41,822 nucleotides of DNA from Bacillota bacterium (GCA_022706825.1 JAKJBU010000007.1:1-41822), one strand, 5' to 3'. Positions 26,425 to 34,252 are shown, numbered from the stretch's first letter. The notes: a model not told the origin generated them from the letters alone. A program made the numbers and translations.

Positions 26425-27114
26425 TCAGTTCTGTTTATCCTTGTTATATAATGGAGTATAAGTAACTTCACTTGCCTGCTGCGAAGCGTCAATATACTGA
26501 ACAGCAAAGAGCGCTCCTTCTGCAGCCGCCTCTTTAATGAACTCCTGCTCCCTTCCGTCCAGGTAAAAGGACAACAGATTGTCGCTGCGCGATATTACTG
26601 CAGCCTTTGAAACGACTATGTTATCCTCTCCGCCCTTTACAAAAAGCTTGATGTCTATTATGCTTCCCGCTGTAACCGAGGCAGGAACAGCCCCCTCAGC
26701 AAAATTATGTTCTATCAGCCTCTCACCTTCTTCATAAACAGCATTTTGGGGCATCAAGTCCATATCATTAAAAAACTCCTTTTTCGCAATTTCCCTTCTT
26801 AATCTCATGTTAGTTAACTTTGAAAGGCTTTTAATTGCTCCTTCAGGTGCCAATTCAACAGGTATCTCAATTAATTCCGCCTTGCTTGCATCAAGCAGTT
26901 CCCCTTGATCCATATTCAGCTTTGCCCTGGCAATCATCACGGTTTTTGCTTCGTTTTCATTGCCTTTCCTGGTAGTTCCTGCCGCTTCTCCTGAAAATAC
27001 ATTGCCGTACAACATATAACCTGCTGATAAGATTAAAACTGCACAAACAATGCAGCTTAATATCAGGGCTGCTCTTTTCACTGCATAAACCTTGTTTTTC
27101 TTACTGTAAGCCAA
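26425..27114 (-). CDS. CpaB-like SAF-domain membrane protein
   Basis: 229 residues. A basic N-terminus and one membrane helix (about 14-36, ALILSCIVCAVLILSAGYML) precede an extracytoplasmic region with the SAF-like pattern VMIARAKLNMDQGELLDASKAELIEIP, then ANMRLRREIAKKEFF-like and VPASVTAGSIIDIKLF, typical of CpaB/RcpC proteins. In diderm Tad systems CpaB supports the secretin. Here no secretin is present, so it may organise the outer end of the pilus in a monoderm envelope. TTG start, six bases after AAGGTGA. Confidence 0.75.
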   Translation of the reverse strand: MAYSKKNKVYAVKRAALILSCIVCAVLILSAGYMLYGNVFSGEAAGTTRKGNENEAKTVMIARAKLNMDQGELLDASKAELIEIPVELAPEGAIKSLSKLTNMRLRREIAKKEFFNDMDLMPQNAVYEEGERLIEHNFAEGAVPASVTAGSIIDIKLFVKGGEDNIVVSKAAVISRSDNLLSFYLDGREQEFIKEAAAEGALFAVQYIDASQQASEVTYTPLYNKDKQN

Positions 27115-27128
27115 TGCTTATCACCTTC

Positions 27129-28385
27129 TTACTCTCCGTAAATACCCAGCTTATCCAGCAGACTGTCCATATCACCTAAAAAACCTTTATTCCTGTCAGC
27201 CGCAGCCTGGTACGGCGTAAGGCCGGTGTGCATCACTTCATAACTTATAAAGCCGCAGTTGCTTATGAATGCCATATCTTTAAAGGGTATACCCGAGCTT
27301 GTCAGTTCATTATATATGAACTTATGGCTTGAAGACCGTATATTTGTATTATTAATCACGGCAATTGTCTTTTCGGGTACAAAATCATCCTTCAGTTCCT
27401 CCAGCATTCTCATATTCATATGAAAATGCATAATGTCACAGTCAAAAACCAGCAGGTCATACATGGAGTTCTGTATGGAAAGCTTCGTCAGCTCTGATAT
27501 ACCTGTCCTTGTATCAATGATTGTGATATCCGACTTTGTACGTATGCAGTAAAGCAGCTTCAAGAAGTCTTCACTGCTGATTTCTTCCTCATCACCAAGT
27601 TTACCGGTAACAACTCTAAGTTTTTTTCTGCTATAGCAATTGTCAAGTATATCTTTGTGCATGTTGTTCTGAAGGGTAAAATCCAACAGATTATAATAAA
27701 CCTCATCAATATCGAAAAACAAGTTTGCGGAATAACCTCTGTCAGTATTAAAAAGGCTTGTGGTATATCCCAGTTTGGAAAAACAATAGCCCAGGTTCCA
27801 AGCCGTATGGGACTTGCCGGTAGCCTGATTTGATATTATAGAAATAATCAGCTTCTCCTTAGGATTTTTCTTATGATTTTTGCTGAACAATGAGCCAAAT
27901 CCGGAATTGAACAGGGGGCTTCCTTCAAAGAAGCGTTTATTCCTTTTATTTTTCTGTTCCGGGTAATGTACATTCATTTCATTGTCATAATGGCTTCTAA
28001 AATAGTAAAGTGCCCTCTCCTTGCTTGCAGGTTTGAAAATGAGCCTTTCAATATCCTTGGAGGTTATTTCATCACCGACATGGAAGTCATATATCCCATG
28101 ATTTATCAGAAACTTTATGAAATCATCACAATAACCATCATACTCTCCGTACAAATATGCTGTTCTTGGGCCTTTGAACTCTTCGGAGGCAAGCATTTCT
28201 ATCAATAAATCCGCTTCCTCATTCCCGGGAAGGCTTTTGGAGATAAGCACCAAATCGTATTTATCCTTGCTTAATGAATCAAGCAAGGATCTTTTATTTC
28301 CGACAACGTCTAATACTTCAATCCCCGGAATGGATTCGATATATTCTTCTATACCCTCATGGTAAAGAGCTGAAAGCAATCTCAT
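27129..28385 (-). CDS. CpaE-like ATPase with pseudo-receiver domain
   Basis: 418 residues, first gene of the locus. The N-terminal 130 residues resemble a CheY fold, but the phospho-acceptor position reads LVLISKSLPG, with Asp replaced, so it is a pseudo-receiver as in CpaE. The C-terminal part is MinD/ParA-like: SNQATGKSHTAWNLG contains a GKS P-loop, followed by DITIIDTRTG and a late INNTNIR. It may direct assembly of the machine to its site, together with the second ATPase encoded downstream. The ATG follows GGGGG by six bases. A perfect SigA promoter lies about 100 bases upstream. Confidence 0.75.
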   Translation of the reverse strand: MRLLSALYHEGIEEYIESIPGIEVLDVVGNKRSLLDSLSKDKYDLVLISKSLPGNEEADLLIEMLASEEFKGPRTAYLYGEYDGYCDDFIKFLINHGIYDFHVGDEITSKDIERLIFKPASKERALYYFRSHYDNEMNVHYPEQKNKRNKRFFEGSPLFNSGFGSLFSKNHKKNPKEKLIISIISNQATGKSHTAWNLGYCFSKLGYTTSLFNTDRGYSANLFFDIDEVYYNLLDFTLQNNMHKDILDNCYSRKKLRVVTGKLGDEEEISSEDFLKLLYCIRTKSDITIIDTRTGISELTKLSIQNSMYDLLVFDCDIMHFHMNMRMLEELKDDFVPEKTIAVINNTNIRSSSHKFIYNELTSSGIPFKDMAFISNCGFISYEVMHTGLTPYQAAADRNKGFLGDMDSLLDKLGIYGE

Positions 28386-28484
28386 TCATATCCCCCATAT
28401 ATGGCATAATTACCATTTTTATTATCTCTTCCCTTTTATGTTTTATCTTTCTATTTATTCCTTTTTTTGCTATTATTGCTATGT

Positions 28485-28513
28485 ATTATACATTCATTGT
28501 TATTTTTTGTCAA
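28485..28513 (-). promoter_or_regulatory. SigA promoter of the pilus locus
   Basis: On the minus strand TTGACA (28513-28508), a 17-base spacer and TATAAT (28490-28485): a perfect consensus. It leaves a leader of about 95 bases before the first gene. The region 28386-28635 otherwise holds no gene. Confidence 0.88.
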
Positions 28514-28635
28514 TATAATTCGATAAATATACATTTTTATCAGCCGAGTTGCATATCAGTATAAATTCTTATGATAAAAATGTCGAAAATATGAATGTGG
28601 CACAATAAATTGTATACTTTAAGCAGGTGTATCAG

Positions 28636-28893
28636 ATGAAAAAAAAGAGAAAAAGCAATTGCAAGGGAAGAGGCTTCGAACAGATAAGCTTCAGAGATAT
28701 AGATCTGAGGATAGGTGACAAGCTTTATAAAGACGGCAGGCTTTATGCGGAGGTCATGGGAGAAAGTGAAGAGCTGTATTTCCTTCAAAAATCAGGAAGC
28801 AGCTGCGAGATGCCAAACCCTTATTTCAAAGAAACAATTATTGAAAATATATTATTCGGAAGGTTATTTCTTGAAGAAATGCGTTTTCAGTAA
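28636..28893 (+). CDS. Small hypothetical basic protein (85 aa)
   Basis: 85 residues from ATG 28636; a GTG three codons earlier is an alternative. A weak AGCAGG box lies eight bases upstream. The N-terminus is very basic (KKKRKSNCKGRGFEQ), followed by FRDIDLRIGDKLYKDGRLYAE, a pattern of a small beta-rich domain, and a helix near the end (IIENILFGRLFLEEM). No family is recognised. It is divergent from the pilus locus and upstream of a small RNA gene. Confidence 0.55.
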   Translation: MKKKRKSNCKGRGFEQISFRDIDLRIGDKLYKDGRLYAEVMGESEELYFLQKSGSSCEMPNPYFKETIIENILFGRLFLEEMRFQ

Positions 28894-28955
28894 TAAAATA
28901 ATTTTGTGATCATGCAATATCCCATGATAAACTGGATACTCCTTACAAAAATATG

Positions 28956-28983
28956 TTCACTCTTGCCCCTTTTATGCTATAAT
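28956..28983 (+). promoter_or_regulatory. Promoter of a small RNA gene
   Basis: TATAAT at 28978-28983 preceded by TGC (extended -10), with TTCACT at 28956-28961, 16 bases upstream, as a weak -35. It points towards the structured transcript at about 28990. Confidence 0.6.
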
Positions 28984-28989
28984 AATTAT

Positions 28990-29078
28990 AAGGTAACCGG
29001 ACACCGTAAAGTGCGGTTGCCACGAAGAGATTAGTTAAACGTAATCACCCTGCGTGACGGGCAGGGTGATTATTTTTT
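28990..29078 (+). ncRNA. Unidentified small structured RNA with terminator
   Basis: About 90 nt between an extended -10 promoter and a strong terminator. The 5' hairpin pairs GGTAACCG (28992-28999) with CGGTTGCC (29014-29021), with an inner CAC/GTG pair around CGTAAA. A single-stranded linker ACGAAGAGATTAGTTAAACG leads to the terminator stem TAATCACCCTGC / GCAGGGTGATTA (29042-29072) and a T-run. No ORF with a ribosome binding site fits inside. The gene downstream is on the other strand, so this is not a leader of a neighbour but a free-standing transcript. It does not match any riboswitch class that I can recall. Confidence 0.6.
29042..29078 (+). terminator. Terminator of the small RNA
   Basis: Twelve-base stem TAATCACCCTGC (29042-29053) with GCAGGGTGATTA (29061-29072) then ATTTTTT. 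Confidence 0.9.
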
Positions 29079-29086
29079 CCTTTGAG

Positions 29087-29195
29087 GACATGGGGACGGC
29101 AGGGACATGGGGACGTTTCGCGTGTCCCACTGGAAGTGGGACAGGGGAAACGTCCCCGTGTCCCTGCCGTCCCCATGTCCCCGTCGTATTATTCT
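29087..29195. repeat. Palindromic GC-rich repeat, copy D
   Basis: GGACATGGGGACGGCAGGGA (from 29087) repeats the GGGACATGGGGACG unit twice, mirrored on the right as TCCCTGCCGTCCCCATGTCC. The central part is the same CCCACTGGAAGTGGG hairpin as copy B. Only the right end keeps the AATAAT-type arm (CGTATTATTCTT). The repeat reaches into the 3' end of the deacetylase gene (stop at 29189). Confidence 0.92.
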
Positions 29196-30301
29196 TTATA
29201 TATCACTAACTCTTTCCCCTTCAGCCTCGATTTGTCCACATACTCCGCTTCGCTTTCCGGTATTGCTACAGTATCCGGATTTCCGTCGCTTATATAACGC
29301 TTTTCCGGCTTCTTTTCAAAATACTGAAGCCAATCATACATACCCACGCCCTCTGTTTCCATTTCACTGGCCCTCACCCTGGGGAGCCTGATAGGGTCAA
29401 ACTTAACATTCACAGGAGACGGTGCAGGATTGCTTCCTACCTTAAGCACTGCCCTGTGATTGTATTTTACTCCCTCATATTCACCCAGGGCTGCATATTT
29501 GTAGTCATCTCCCTTAGGCCCTATACCGTTGGGAAGTGCAAGGGCATATACATCATACCCCGGCAGATATTCCTGCGTGCTTTTCACATTCTTTGCCAAG
29601 GATTCTTGAATACCTTCAATGCTGAGCTTTCCAAGGTTTTCGTGGTTGTAGGAATGATTGCCGATATCATAGCCATTTGCAATAAGGAACTCGTATTTCT
29701 CCTTAATAAGCTCCTTCTGCCTGAAGGGAATGGGATAATATATAAAGAAGCTGCCTCCGCTGCCAAAGTCGGGATGCTCCTCTTTAAACTCCTCAAGTAT
29801 TCCTACGGCGCAGTCAGGGTCAATTTTTTTCTCTCCGTTTTCTTCGATAATATTAAAATTATTCTTTGCTCCATCATCAAAAGTGAGCACAAAAGGCGTG
29901 TATCCTGCCTCCACTTTTATATTGTTTTCTATAAAGTCTTTAAGGCTTATAAGCCTGTATCCCTTACTGTAAAGCACCTCCAGATCCTTTCTGAAGTTTT
30001 CTGCCGTTCTCATCCATACAGCTTCTTTTTCTCCGATGCCATGATACATGAGTATCATTACCTGGCCGTTCTCATTAGCCTTTATCGCCTTTAAATCTAC
30101 CGGGTCAGCTTTTGGTTCGTCAGCCTCATCAGGCTCTTCAACTTCATCAGGCTCTTCAACCTCATCAGTCTCTGCAGGCTCCTGCAAATTTTGTTCCGGA
30201 TTCTTGGGATGTTCTTCAGCTATCTGAGGCGTGCATGCAATAAAACCAAGTACTATAATTATTATAAAAAAAAATGTAATAATGCGCTTCAGTTGTTTCA
30301 T
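29189..30301 (-). CDS. Polysaccharide deacetylase lipoprotein (CE4 family)
   Basis: 370 residues. Lipoprotein signal peptide with lipobox IACT or nearby FIAC (Cys23), then a linker of acidic EVEEPDE repeats, then the NodB-type domain: VLTFDDGAKNNF (catalytic Asp in TFDDG), GYDIGNHSYNHENL (HSxxH metal site). The enzyme removes acetyl groups from a polysaccharide, presumably peptidoglycan or an envelope glycan, outside the cell. The start ATG follows AAAGGAG. No operon partner is present. The C-terminal 18 residues overlap repeat D only at its edge. Confidence 0.88.
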   Translation of the reverse strand: MKQLKRIITFFFIIIIVLGFIACTPQIAEEHPKNPEQNLQEPAETDEVEEPDEVEEPDEADEPKADPVDLKAIKANENGQVMILMYHGIGEKEAVWMRTAENFRKDLEVLYSKGYRLISLKDFIENNIKVEAGYTPFVLTFDDGAKNNFNIIEENGEKKIDPDCAVGILEEFKEEHPDFGSGGSFFIYYPIPFRQKELIKEKYEFLIANGYDIGNHSYNHENLGKLSIEGIQESLAKNVKSTQEYLPGYDVYALALPNGIGPKGDDYKYAALGEYEGVKYNHRAVLKVGSNPAPSPVNVKFDPIRLPRVRASEMETEGVGMYDWLQYFEKKPEKRYISDGNPDTVAIPESEAEYVDKSRLKGKELVIYKE

Positions 30302-30486
30302 TTCATACTCCTTTCGGTATTTTCAGCACTCTGTACTAATTTAGATTATACCAGAATTCTCCGCATCTTTCGACATTAGGCGCCAATAAAGCGTATGTTA
30401 TTTTTTCCCACATATCGCAAGCAAAATTCAGAAATAAAATTTTGGGTAAAATAATTATGTACTTTTTAATTTGGGAGGTGGAAAAT

Positions 30487-30675
30487 ATGTCGAACAGGCA
30501 CAGCAAGTTTACAAATATTGCAGGAAACATGGTTGAATTCTCAAGAGAGCTTATATTGCCGCAAGACAGACACTTCCACAGAGAAGCAAAATCACAAAAA
30601 GTACAGCAGCAGGGTGTTCACAGAAACGGAACAAATAAGGGAAGAAAGATCCCTATCAAAAGAAAAATGACTTAA
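30487..30675 (+). CDS. Small hypothetical basic protein (62 aa)
   Basis: 62 residues from ATG 30487, with GGGAGGTGG seven bases upstream. The product is hydrophilic and rich in His, Lys, Arg and Gln (RHFHREAKSQKVQQQGVH; C-terminus RKIPIKRK), with no hydrophobic segment. A terminator follows. No family is recognised. Its neighbour is an alpha/beta SASP gene, so a role in the spore is possible but not shown. Confidence 0.65.
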   Translation: MSNRHSKFTNIAGNMVEFSRELILPQDRHFHREAKSQKVQQQGVHRNGTNKGRKIPIKRKMT

Positions 30676-30691
30676 TGCTTCTCACAACCGG

Positions 30692-30728
30692 GGACAAGAG
30701 TGTATTCTCTTGTCCTTGAATTATTTTT
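30692..30728 (+). terminator. Terminator after the 62-residue ORF
   Basis: GGACAAGAG (30692-30700) pairs with CTCTTGTCC (30707-30715), followed by TTGAATTATTTTT. Confidence 0.82.
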
Positions 30729-30888
30729 CCTGAAACTATAATTATATGCATCAAACTATAATATTATTCATAAAAACATAATGTTCTAACATACTTTATT
30801 AACAAAAAGGTTAAATTAATAATGCCTCATAGAAATGAAACCAAACAACGCTTTCTAATTAATATTTTAATTTAAGGAGGGTTTTTAA

Positions 30889-31113
30889 ATGGCTGCAGGA
30901 AGCGGAAAATACAATAAAGGACTGAAGGTTCCAAATGCCCATAAGGCTCTTGATAATATGAAGTATGAAATAGCTTCAGAACTAAATTTGCCTGTACACC
31001 AAGGCTCCGAAGACTATTGGGGAAATCTATCTTCAAAGGACTGCGGAAGAGTCGGAGGAAATATGGTTAAGAAGCTGATCACAATGGCGGAACAACAGCT
31101 TGAAGGCAAATAA
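30889..31113 (+). CDS. Alpha/beta-type small acid-soluble spore protein
   Basis: 74 residues. Alpha/beta-type SASPs coat spore DNA and protect it from UV and damage, and are degraded on germination by the GPR protease. The family features are clear: ALDNMKYEIASELNL (with the GPR cleavage site near YEIAS) and GNLSSKDCGRVGGNMVKKLI. The start ATG follows AAGGAGGG. The 5' region (30729-30888) holds no gene; a CATACTT at 30791 with TTCATAA upstream could be a SigG-type promoter, which is uncertain. Confidence 0.93.
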   Translation: MAAGSGKYNKGLKVPNAHKALDNMKYEIASELNLPVHQGSEDYWGNLSSKDCGRVGGNMVKKLITMAEQQLEGK

Positions 31114-31137
31114 TTGCCTGTCAGCATATTAAATAAA

Positions 31138-31174
31138 CAAAAATCAGGCTGCAACATGTCTGATTTTTGTTTTT
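31138..31174 (+). terminator. Terminator after the SASP gene
   Basis: CAAAAATCAG (31138-31147) pairs with CTGATTTTTG (31160-31169), followed by TTTTT. Confidence 0.85.
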
Positions 31175-31248
31175 GCCTATCCAAAATCAATTATGCTATA
31201 ATTAATTTGTCTACTTAGCAGAACTGCTGTTTAAAAGGAGATGATCGG

Positions 31249-31773
31249 ATGATTTTTGACAGCGGGGTATTGGCTGATAAAAAGCTTATGATATTGTATC
31301 TTTTAAGCAAGGTGGGAATACCTCTGACCAAATCACAGATCACAAACGCCATTTTAGAAAACAACCTTATAGACTTTTTCACTTTCCAGCAGTGTATTTC
31401 AGAGTTGGAAGAGTCCGGAATGATAAAGCATACCCAATACCAGAAAAGGCAATGCTGTACGGCTACCGACAGCGGCATCAGAGCCGTCGGAATCTTTGAG
31501 CAAAGAATATCAAAAAATACCGCCCAGATAATCAATAATTACATATCAAAAAATAAGGAAAGCCTCAGGAAGGAATCACAGGTAATTGCAGAATATAAAA
31601 AGATGGACGATAAAGAATATATAGTAAGCCTTAAGGTTATTGAAAACGAGCTTGTGCTTATTGATCTCAAGCTTAATGTCGTATCTGCGAAACAAGCGAA
31701 ACAAATCTGCGAAAAGTGGAAAAACTCCTCAGAAAACATATACAGCCAACTGATTGGCTCTTTAATCAATTAA
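31249..31773 (+). CDS. DUF4364 family protein (winged-helix-like)
   Basis: 174 residues. The N-terminal part (DKKLMILYLLSKVGIPLTKSQITNAILENNLIDFFTFQQCISELEESGMI) has the pattern of a winged helix, typical of DUF4364 proteins found in Clostridia; function unknown. The ATG has AAGGAGATGATC upstream. It is 21 bases before ychF, so they are probably co-transcribed, but no functional link is known. Confidence 0.88.
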   Translation: MIFDSGVLADKKLMILYLLSKVGIPLTKSQITNAILENNLIDFFTFQQCISELEESGMIKHTQYQKRQCCTATDSGIRAVGIFEQRISKNTAQIINNYISKNKESLRKESQVIAEYKKMDDKEYIVSLKVIENELVLIDLKLNVVSAKQAKQICEKWKNSSENIYSQLIGSLIN

Positions 31774-31794
31774 TTTTTATAGGAGGTAATATCC

Positions 31795-32883
31795 ATGAAA
31801 ATTGGTCTGGTTGGTCTGCCTCTTGTAGGCAAAACAACTTTTTTTAATCTGCTTACCAATGCTCATGCGGAGATTTCTAATTTTGCCTCGGGAAAAGTGG
31901 CTTCAAATATAGGCTCCGCAAAAATTCCCGACCGCAGAATCGATTTTCTTTCAAAGCTATATAAACCGAAAAAGACAACTTTTGCAATGATAGACTTTAC
32001 CGATGTCCCCGGGCTGGTCAGCGGGGCAAGCACCGGTGCCGGAGTAGGCAATCAATTTCTTGAGGATATCAGAAAGGTCGATGCCCTGGTACATATAGTA
32101 AGGGCCTTTGAAAACACTGACGTGCTGCATATTGAAGGTTCAATAGACCCTATGCGTGACATAGAAACAGTAAATTTGGAACTGCTTTTCGCAGATTTGG
32201 GCATTATAGACAATAGAATTGACAGGATTAAAAGCGGCAAAAAGGTAACAAAAGAAAACCTGGAAGAGCTTAAAGTATTGGAAAAATGCAAGGAAGGCCT
32301 TGAGAACGGGCTTCTGATACATCAGATAAATCTTAGCGAAGAAGAAAGAGACCTGCTGAAAACCTTCAGCTTTCTTTCTGAAAAACCGATGATACTGGTA
32401 ATAAACATTGACGAAAAATCCCTTAAGTCAGACAGCTATCCCCAGAAGGAAGATATTCGGAAGTATGCAGCCGAAAGAAATGTTCCCGTTATTGAGGTAT
32501 GTGCCAAAGCAGAAATGGAAATTAACGAGCTTGATGAAGAAGACAGGCTTATGTTCATGGAGGAACTGGGCATAAAAAGCTCCGGAATTGATATATTGGC
32601 AAACACCACTTACGATTATCTGGGATTGATTTCTTTCCTGACGGCAGGTGAAGACGAGGTAAAAGCCTGGACTATAAGAAAAGGGACCGATGCAAAAAAG
32701 GCCGCCGGCAAAATCCACTCGGATATTGAAAGAGGATTCATCAGGGCTGAAGTGGTTAAATTTAAAGATATCGAGGCGCTGGGCTCAATGGCAAAGGTTA
32801 AGGAAAAAGGCCTCTACAGGCTTGAAGGAAAGGAATACATCGTACAGGACGGAGATATAATCAATTTCAGGTTTAATGTATAA
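31795..32883 (+). CDS. ychF: YchF-type P-loop ATPase (Obg-like)
   Basis: 362 residues, normal length. Walker A GLPLVGKTTF, G3 DVPGLVSGAS and the nucleotide-base motif NIDE (instead of NKxD) are visible; the last change explains the ATP preference of the family. The C-terminal TGS-like domain (LISFLTAGEDEVKAWTIRKG, ending with GDIINFRFNV) binds the ribosome. YchF is linked to translation and redox stress. ATG has GGAGG upstream by eight bases. Convergent with folC. Confidence 0.95.
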   Translation: MKIGLVGLPLVGKTTFFNLLTNAHAEISNFASGKVASNIGSAKIPDRRIDFLSKLYKPKKTTFAMIDFTDVPGLVSGASTGAGVGNQFLEDIRKVDALVHIVRAFENTDVLHIEGSIDPMRDIETVNLELLFADLGIIDNRIDRIKSGKKVTKENLEELKVLEKCKEGLENGLLIHQINLSEEERDLLKTFSFLSEKPMILVINIDEKSLKSDSYPQKEDIRKYAAERNVPVIEVCAKAEMEINELDEEDRLMFMEELGIKSSGIDILANTTYDYLGLISFLTAGEDEVKAWTIRKGTDAKKAAGKIHSDIERGFIRAEVVKFKDIEALGSMAKVKEKGLYRLEGKEYIVQDGDIINFRFNV

Positions 32884-32887
32884 AACA

Positions 32888-32949
32888 GCGGGGACATGGG
32901 GACGTTTCACGTGTCCCTCCGGGACAGGCGAAACGTCCCCGTGTCCCCA
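32888..32949. repeat. Palindromic GC-rich repeat, copy E (short form)
   Basis: GGGGACATGGGGACGTTTCA (32890-32909) is mirrored by GCGAAACGTCCCCGTGTCCC (32928-32947) with a shortened centre (GTCCCTCCGGGAC). It fills the gap between the stop codons of ychF (32883) and folC (32957), where it could terminate both convergent transcripts. Confidence 0.92.
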
Positions 32950-32956
32950 TTCTCAT

Positions 32957-34252
32957 TTAATCTCTTTTCATCAAGTACTCATAGGCACGTCCTGCCAGAT
33001 ATAACGAGCCGCATATACATATCATGCAGTCCTTTTCATACAGTTCCTTTGCTTTTTCAATTGCTTTTTTAATGTCAGGCTCTGAAATTACACTGCTGCA
33101 GTAAGGCTTCACCGCCTCTGCCATTGCAGAGGCGGTCAGTGCTCTTTCACTGAAAGGCTCCGCGGCTACCACATTATAAGCCATCGGCATAAGCTTTCTT
33201 ATGGCATAAGCATAGTCTTTATCTCTCAGCATTCCGATTACAAAAATAATCTTTCGATTGCCGAAATACTTCAATAACGCGTTACGGAGAGAATTGATTC
33301 CATCCTCATTGTGTGCTCCGTCAACAAGTATCAAAGGCTCGATGCTTACTATGCTCAAACGGCAAGGCCATTTAACAGACCCAATCCCCTTTCTGATACC
33401 CGCTTCTTCTATCCGATGCCCCATTTTATCAAGCTCCGCTATGGCAGTCAATGCAACAGCGGCATTATATAACTGATGATCCCCTATAAGCGGCAGCTTC
33501 ATACCGCGAATATCATAATCCCGGTATTTAAAATCAACTGTCTGGCCGCTAAGGCCATAATCCTTGAGTATCAGGGAGTCAATATCCGCCTCTGCCAAAA
33601 TTGCACCTTTCTCCCTGCACACTGTTTCAATAACAGCCGATGCTTCAGGATACGGCTGCGGATACATTACCGCCATTGAACCTTCCTTTATTATACCTGC
33701 CTTCTCATAGGCTATCTTTTCTATAGTGTCTCCGAGTACATCCTTGTGGTCATAGCCTATTGAAGTTATCACAGAAAGCAGAGGTTCTGCTACATTCGTA
33801 GCATCAAACCTGCCTCCCAACCCAACCTCAACAACTGCAAAGTCAACCTTCATACGCTCAAAATACAGGAAAGCCATAGCAGTATACATTTCAAACTGGG
33901 TAGGCTCTTCAAGCCCTTTTTCACCCATAAGCTTTACCATGTTCAATACCTGCATGGCATACACTGTAAAATCCTCTTCCGTAATCTCAATACCGTCTAT
34001 AGTCATTCTTTCGGTATTCCTGAACAAATGAGGCGATATATACATGCCTGTACTATATCCTGCACTGCTTAGAATACTGGCAATCATTGCCGCTGTTGAG
34101 CCTTTGCCGTTGGTGCCCGCTACATGAATCACCCTGAGCTTTTTATGGGGATTTCCCAGCAGCTCCAGAAGCTTCTCAGTTCTTTCAAGGCCGGGTTTGC
34201 ATCCGAATTTCACCGTTGTGTCTATCAGGTCCACAACTTCATTATAGTTCAT
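32957..34252 (-). CDS. folC: Bifunctional folylpolyglutamate / dihydrofolate synthase
   Basis: 431 residues, usual length. FolC adds glutamate to folates in the cytoplasm using ATP. The Mur-ligase-like P-loop is HVAGTNGKGST, followed by YISPHLFRNTERM, VVEVGLGGRFDATN, SIGYDHKDVLGDT, KAGIIKEG and LVDGAHNEDG in the C-terminal domain, all typical. ATG follows GGAGAG at a slightly long distance. It follows valS by about 160 bases, a common Clostridia order. Confidence 0.95.
   Translation of the reverse strand: MNYNEVVDLIDTTVKFGCKPGLERTEKLLELLGNPHKKLRVIHVAGTNGKGSTAAMIASILSSAGYSTGMYISPHLFRNTERMTIDGIEITEEDFTVYAMQVLNMVKLMGEKGLEEPTQFEMYTAMAFLYFERMKVDFAVVEVGLGGRFDATNVAEPLLSVITSIGYDHKDVLGDTIEKIAYEKAGIIKEGSMAVMYPQPYPEASAVIETVCREKGAILAEADIDSLILKDYGLSGQTVDFKYRDYDIRGMKLPLIGDHQLYNAAVALTAIAELDKMGHRIEEAGIRKGIGSVKWPCRLSIVSIEPLILVDGAHNEDGINSLRNALLKYFGNRKIIFVIGMLRDKDYAYAIRKLMPMAYNVVAAEPFSERALTASAMAEAVKPYCSSVISEPDIKKAIEKAKELYEKDCMICICGSLYLAGRAYEYLMKRD

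Noticed and set aside
28970-29030. A T-box core on the minus strand (GTGGCAACCGCAC)
   Set aside because: It has an extra A compared with the TGGNACCGCG consensus, no stem I or terminator on that strand, and a good promoter and terminator on the plus strand.
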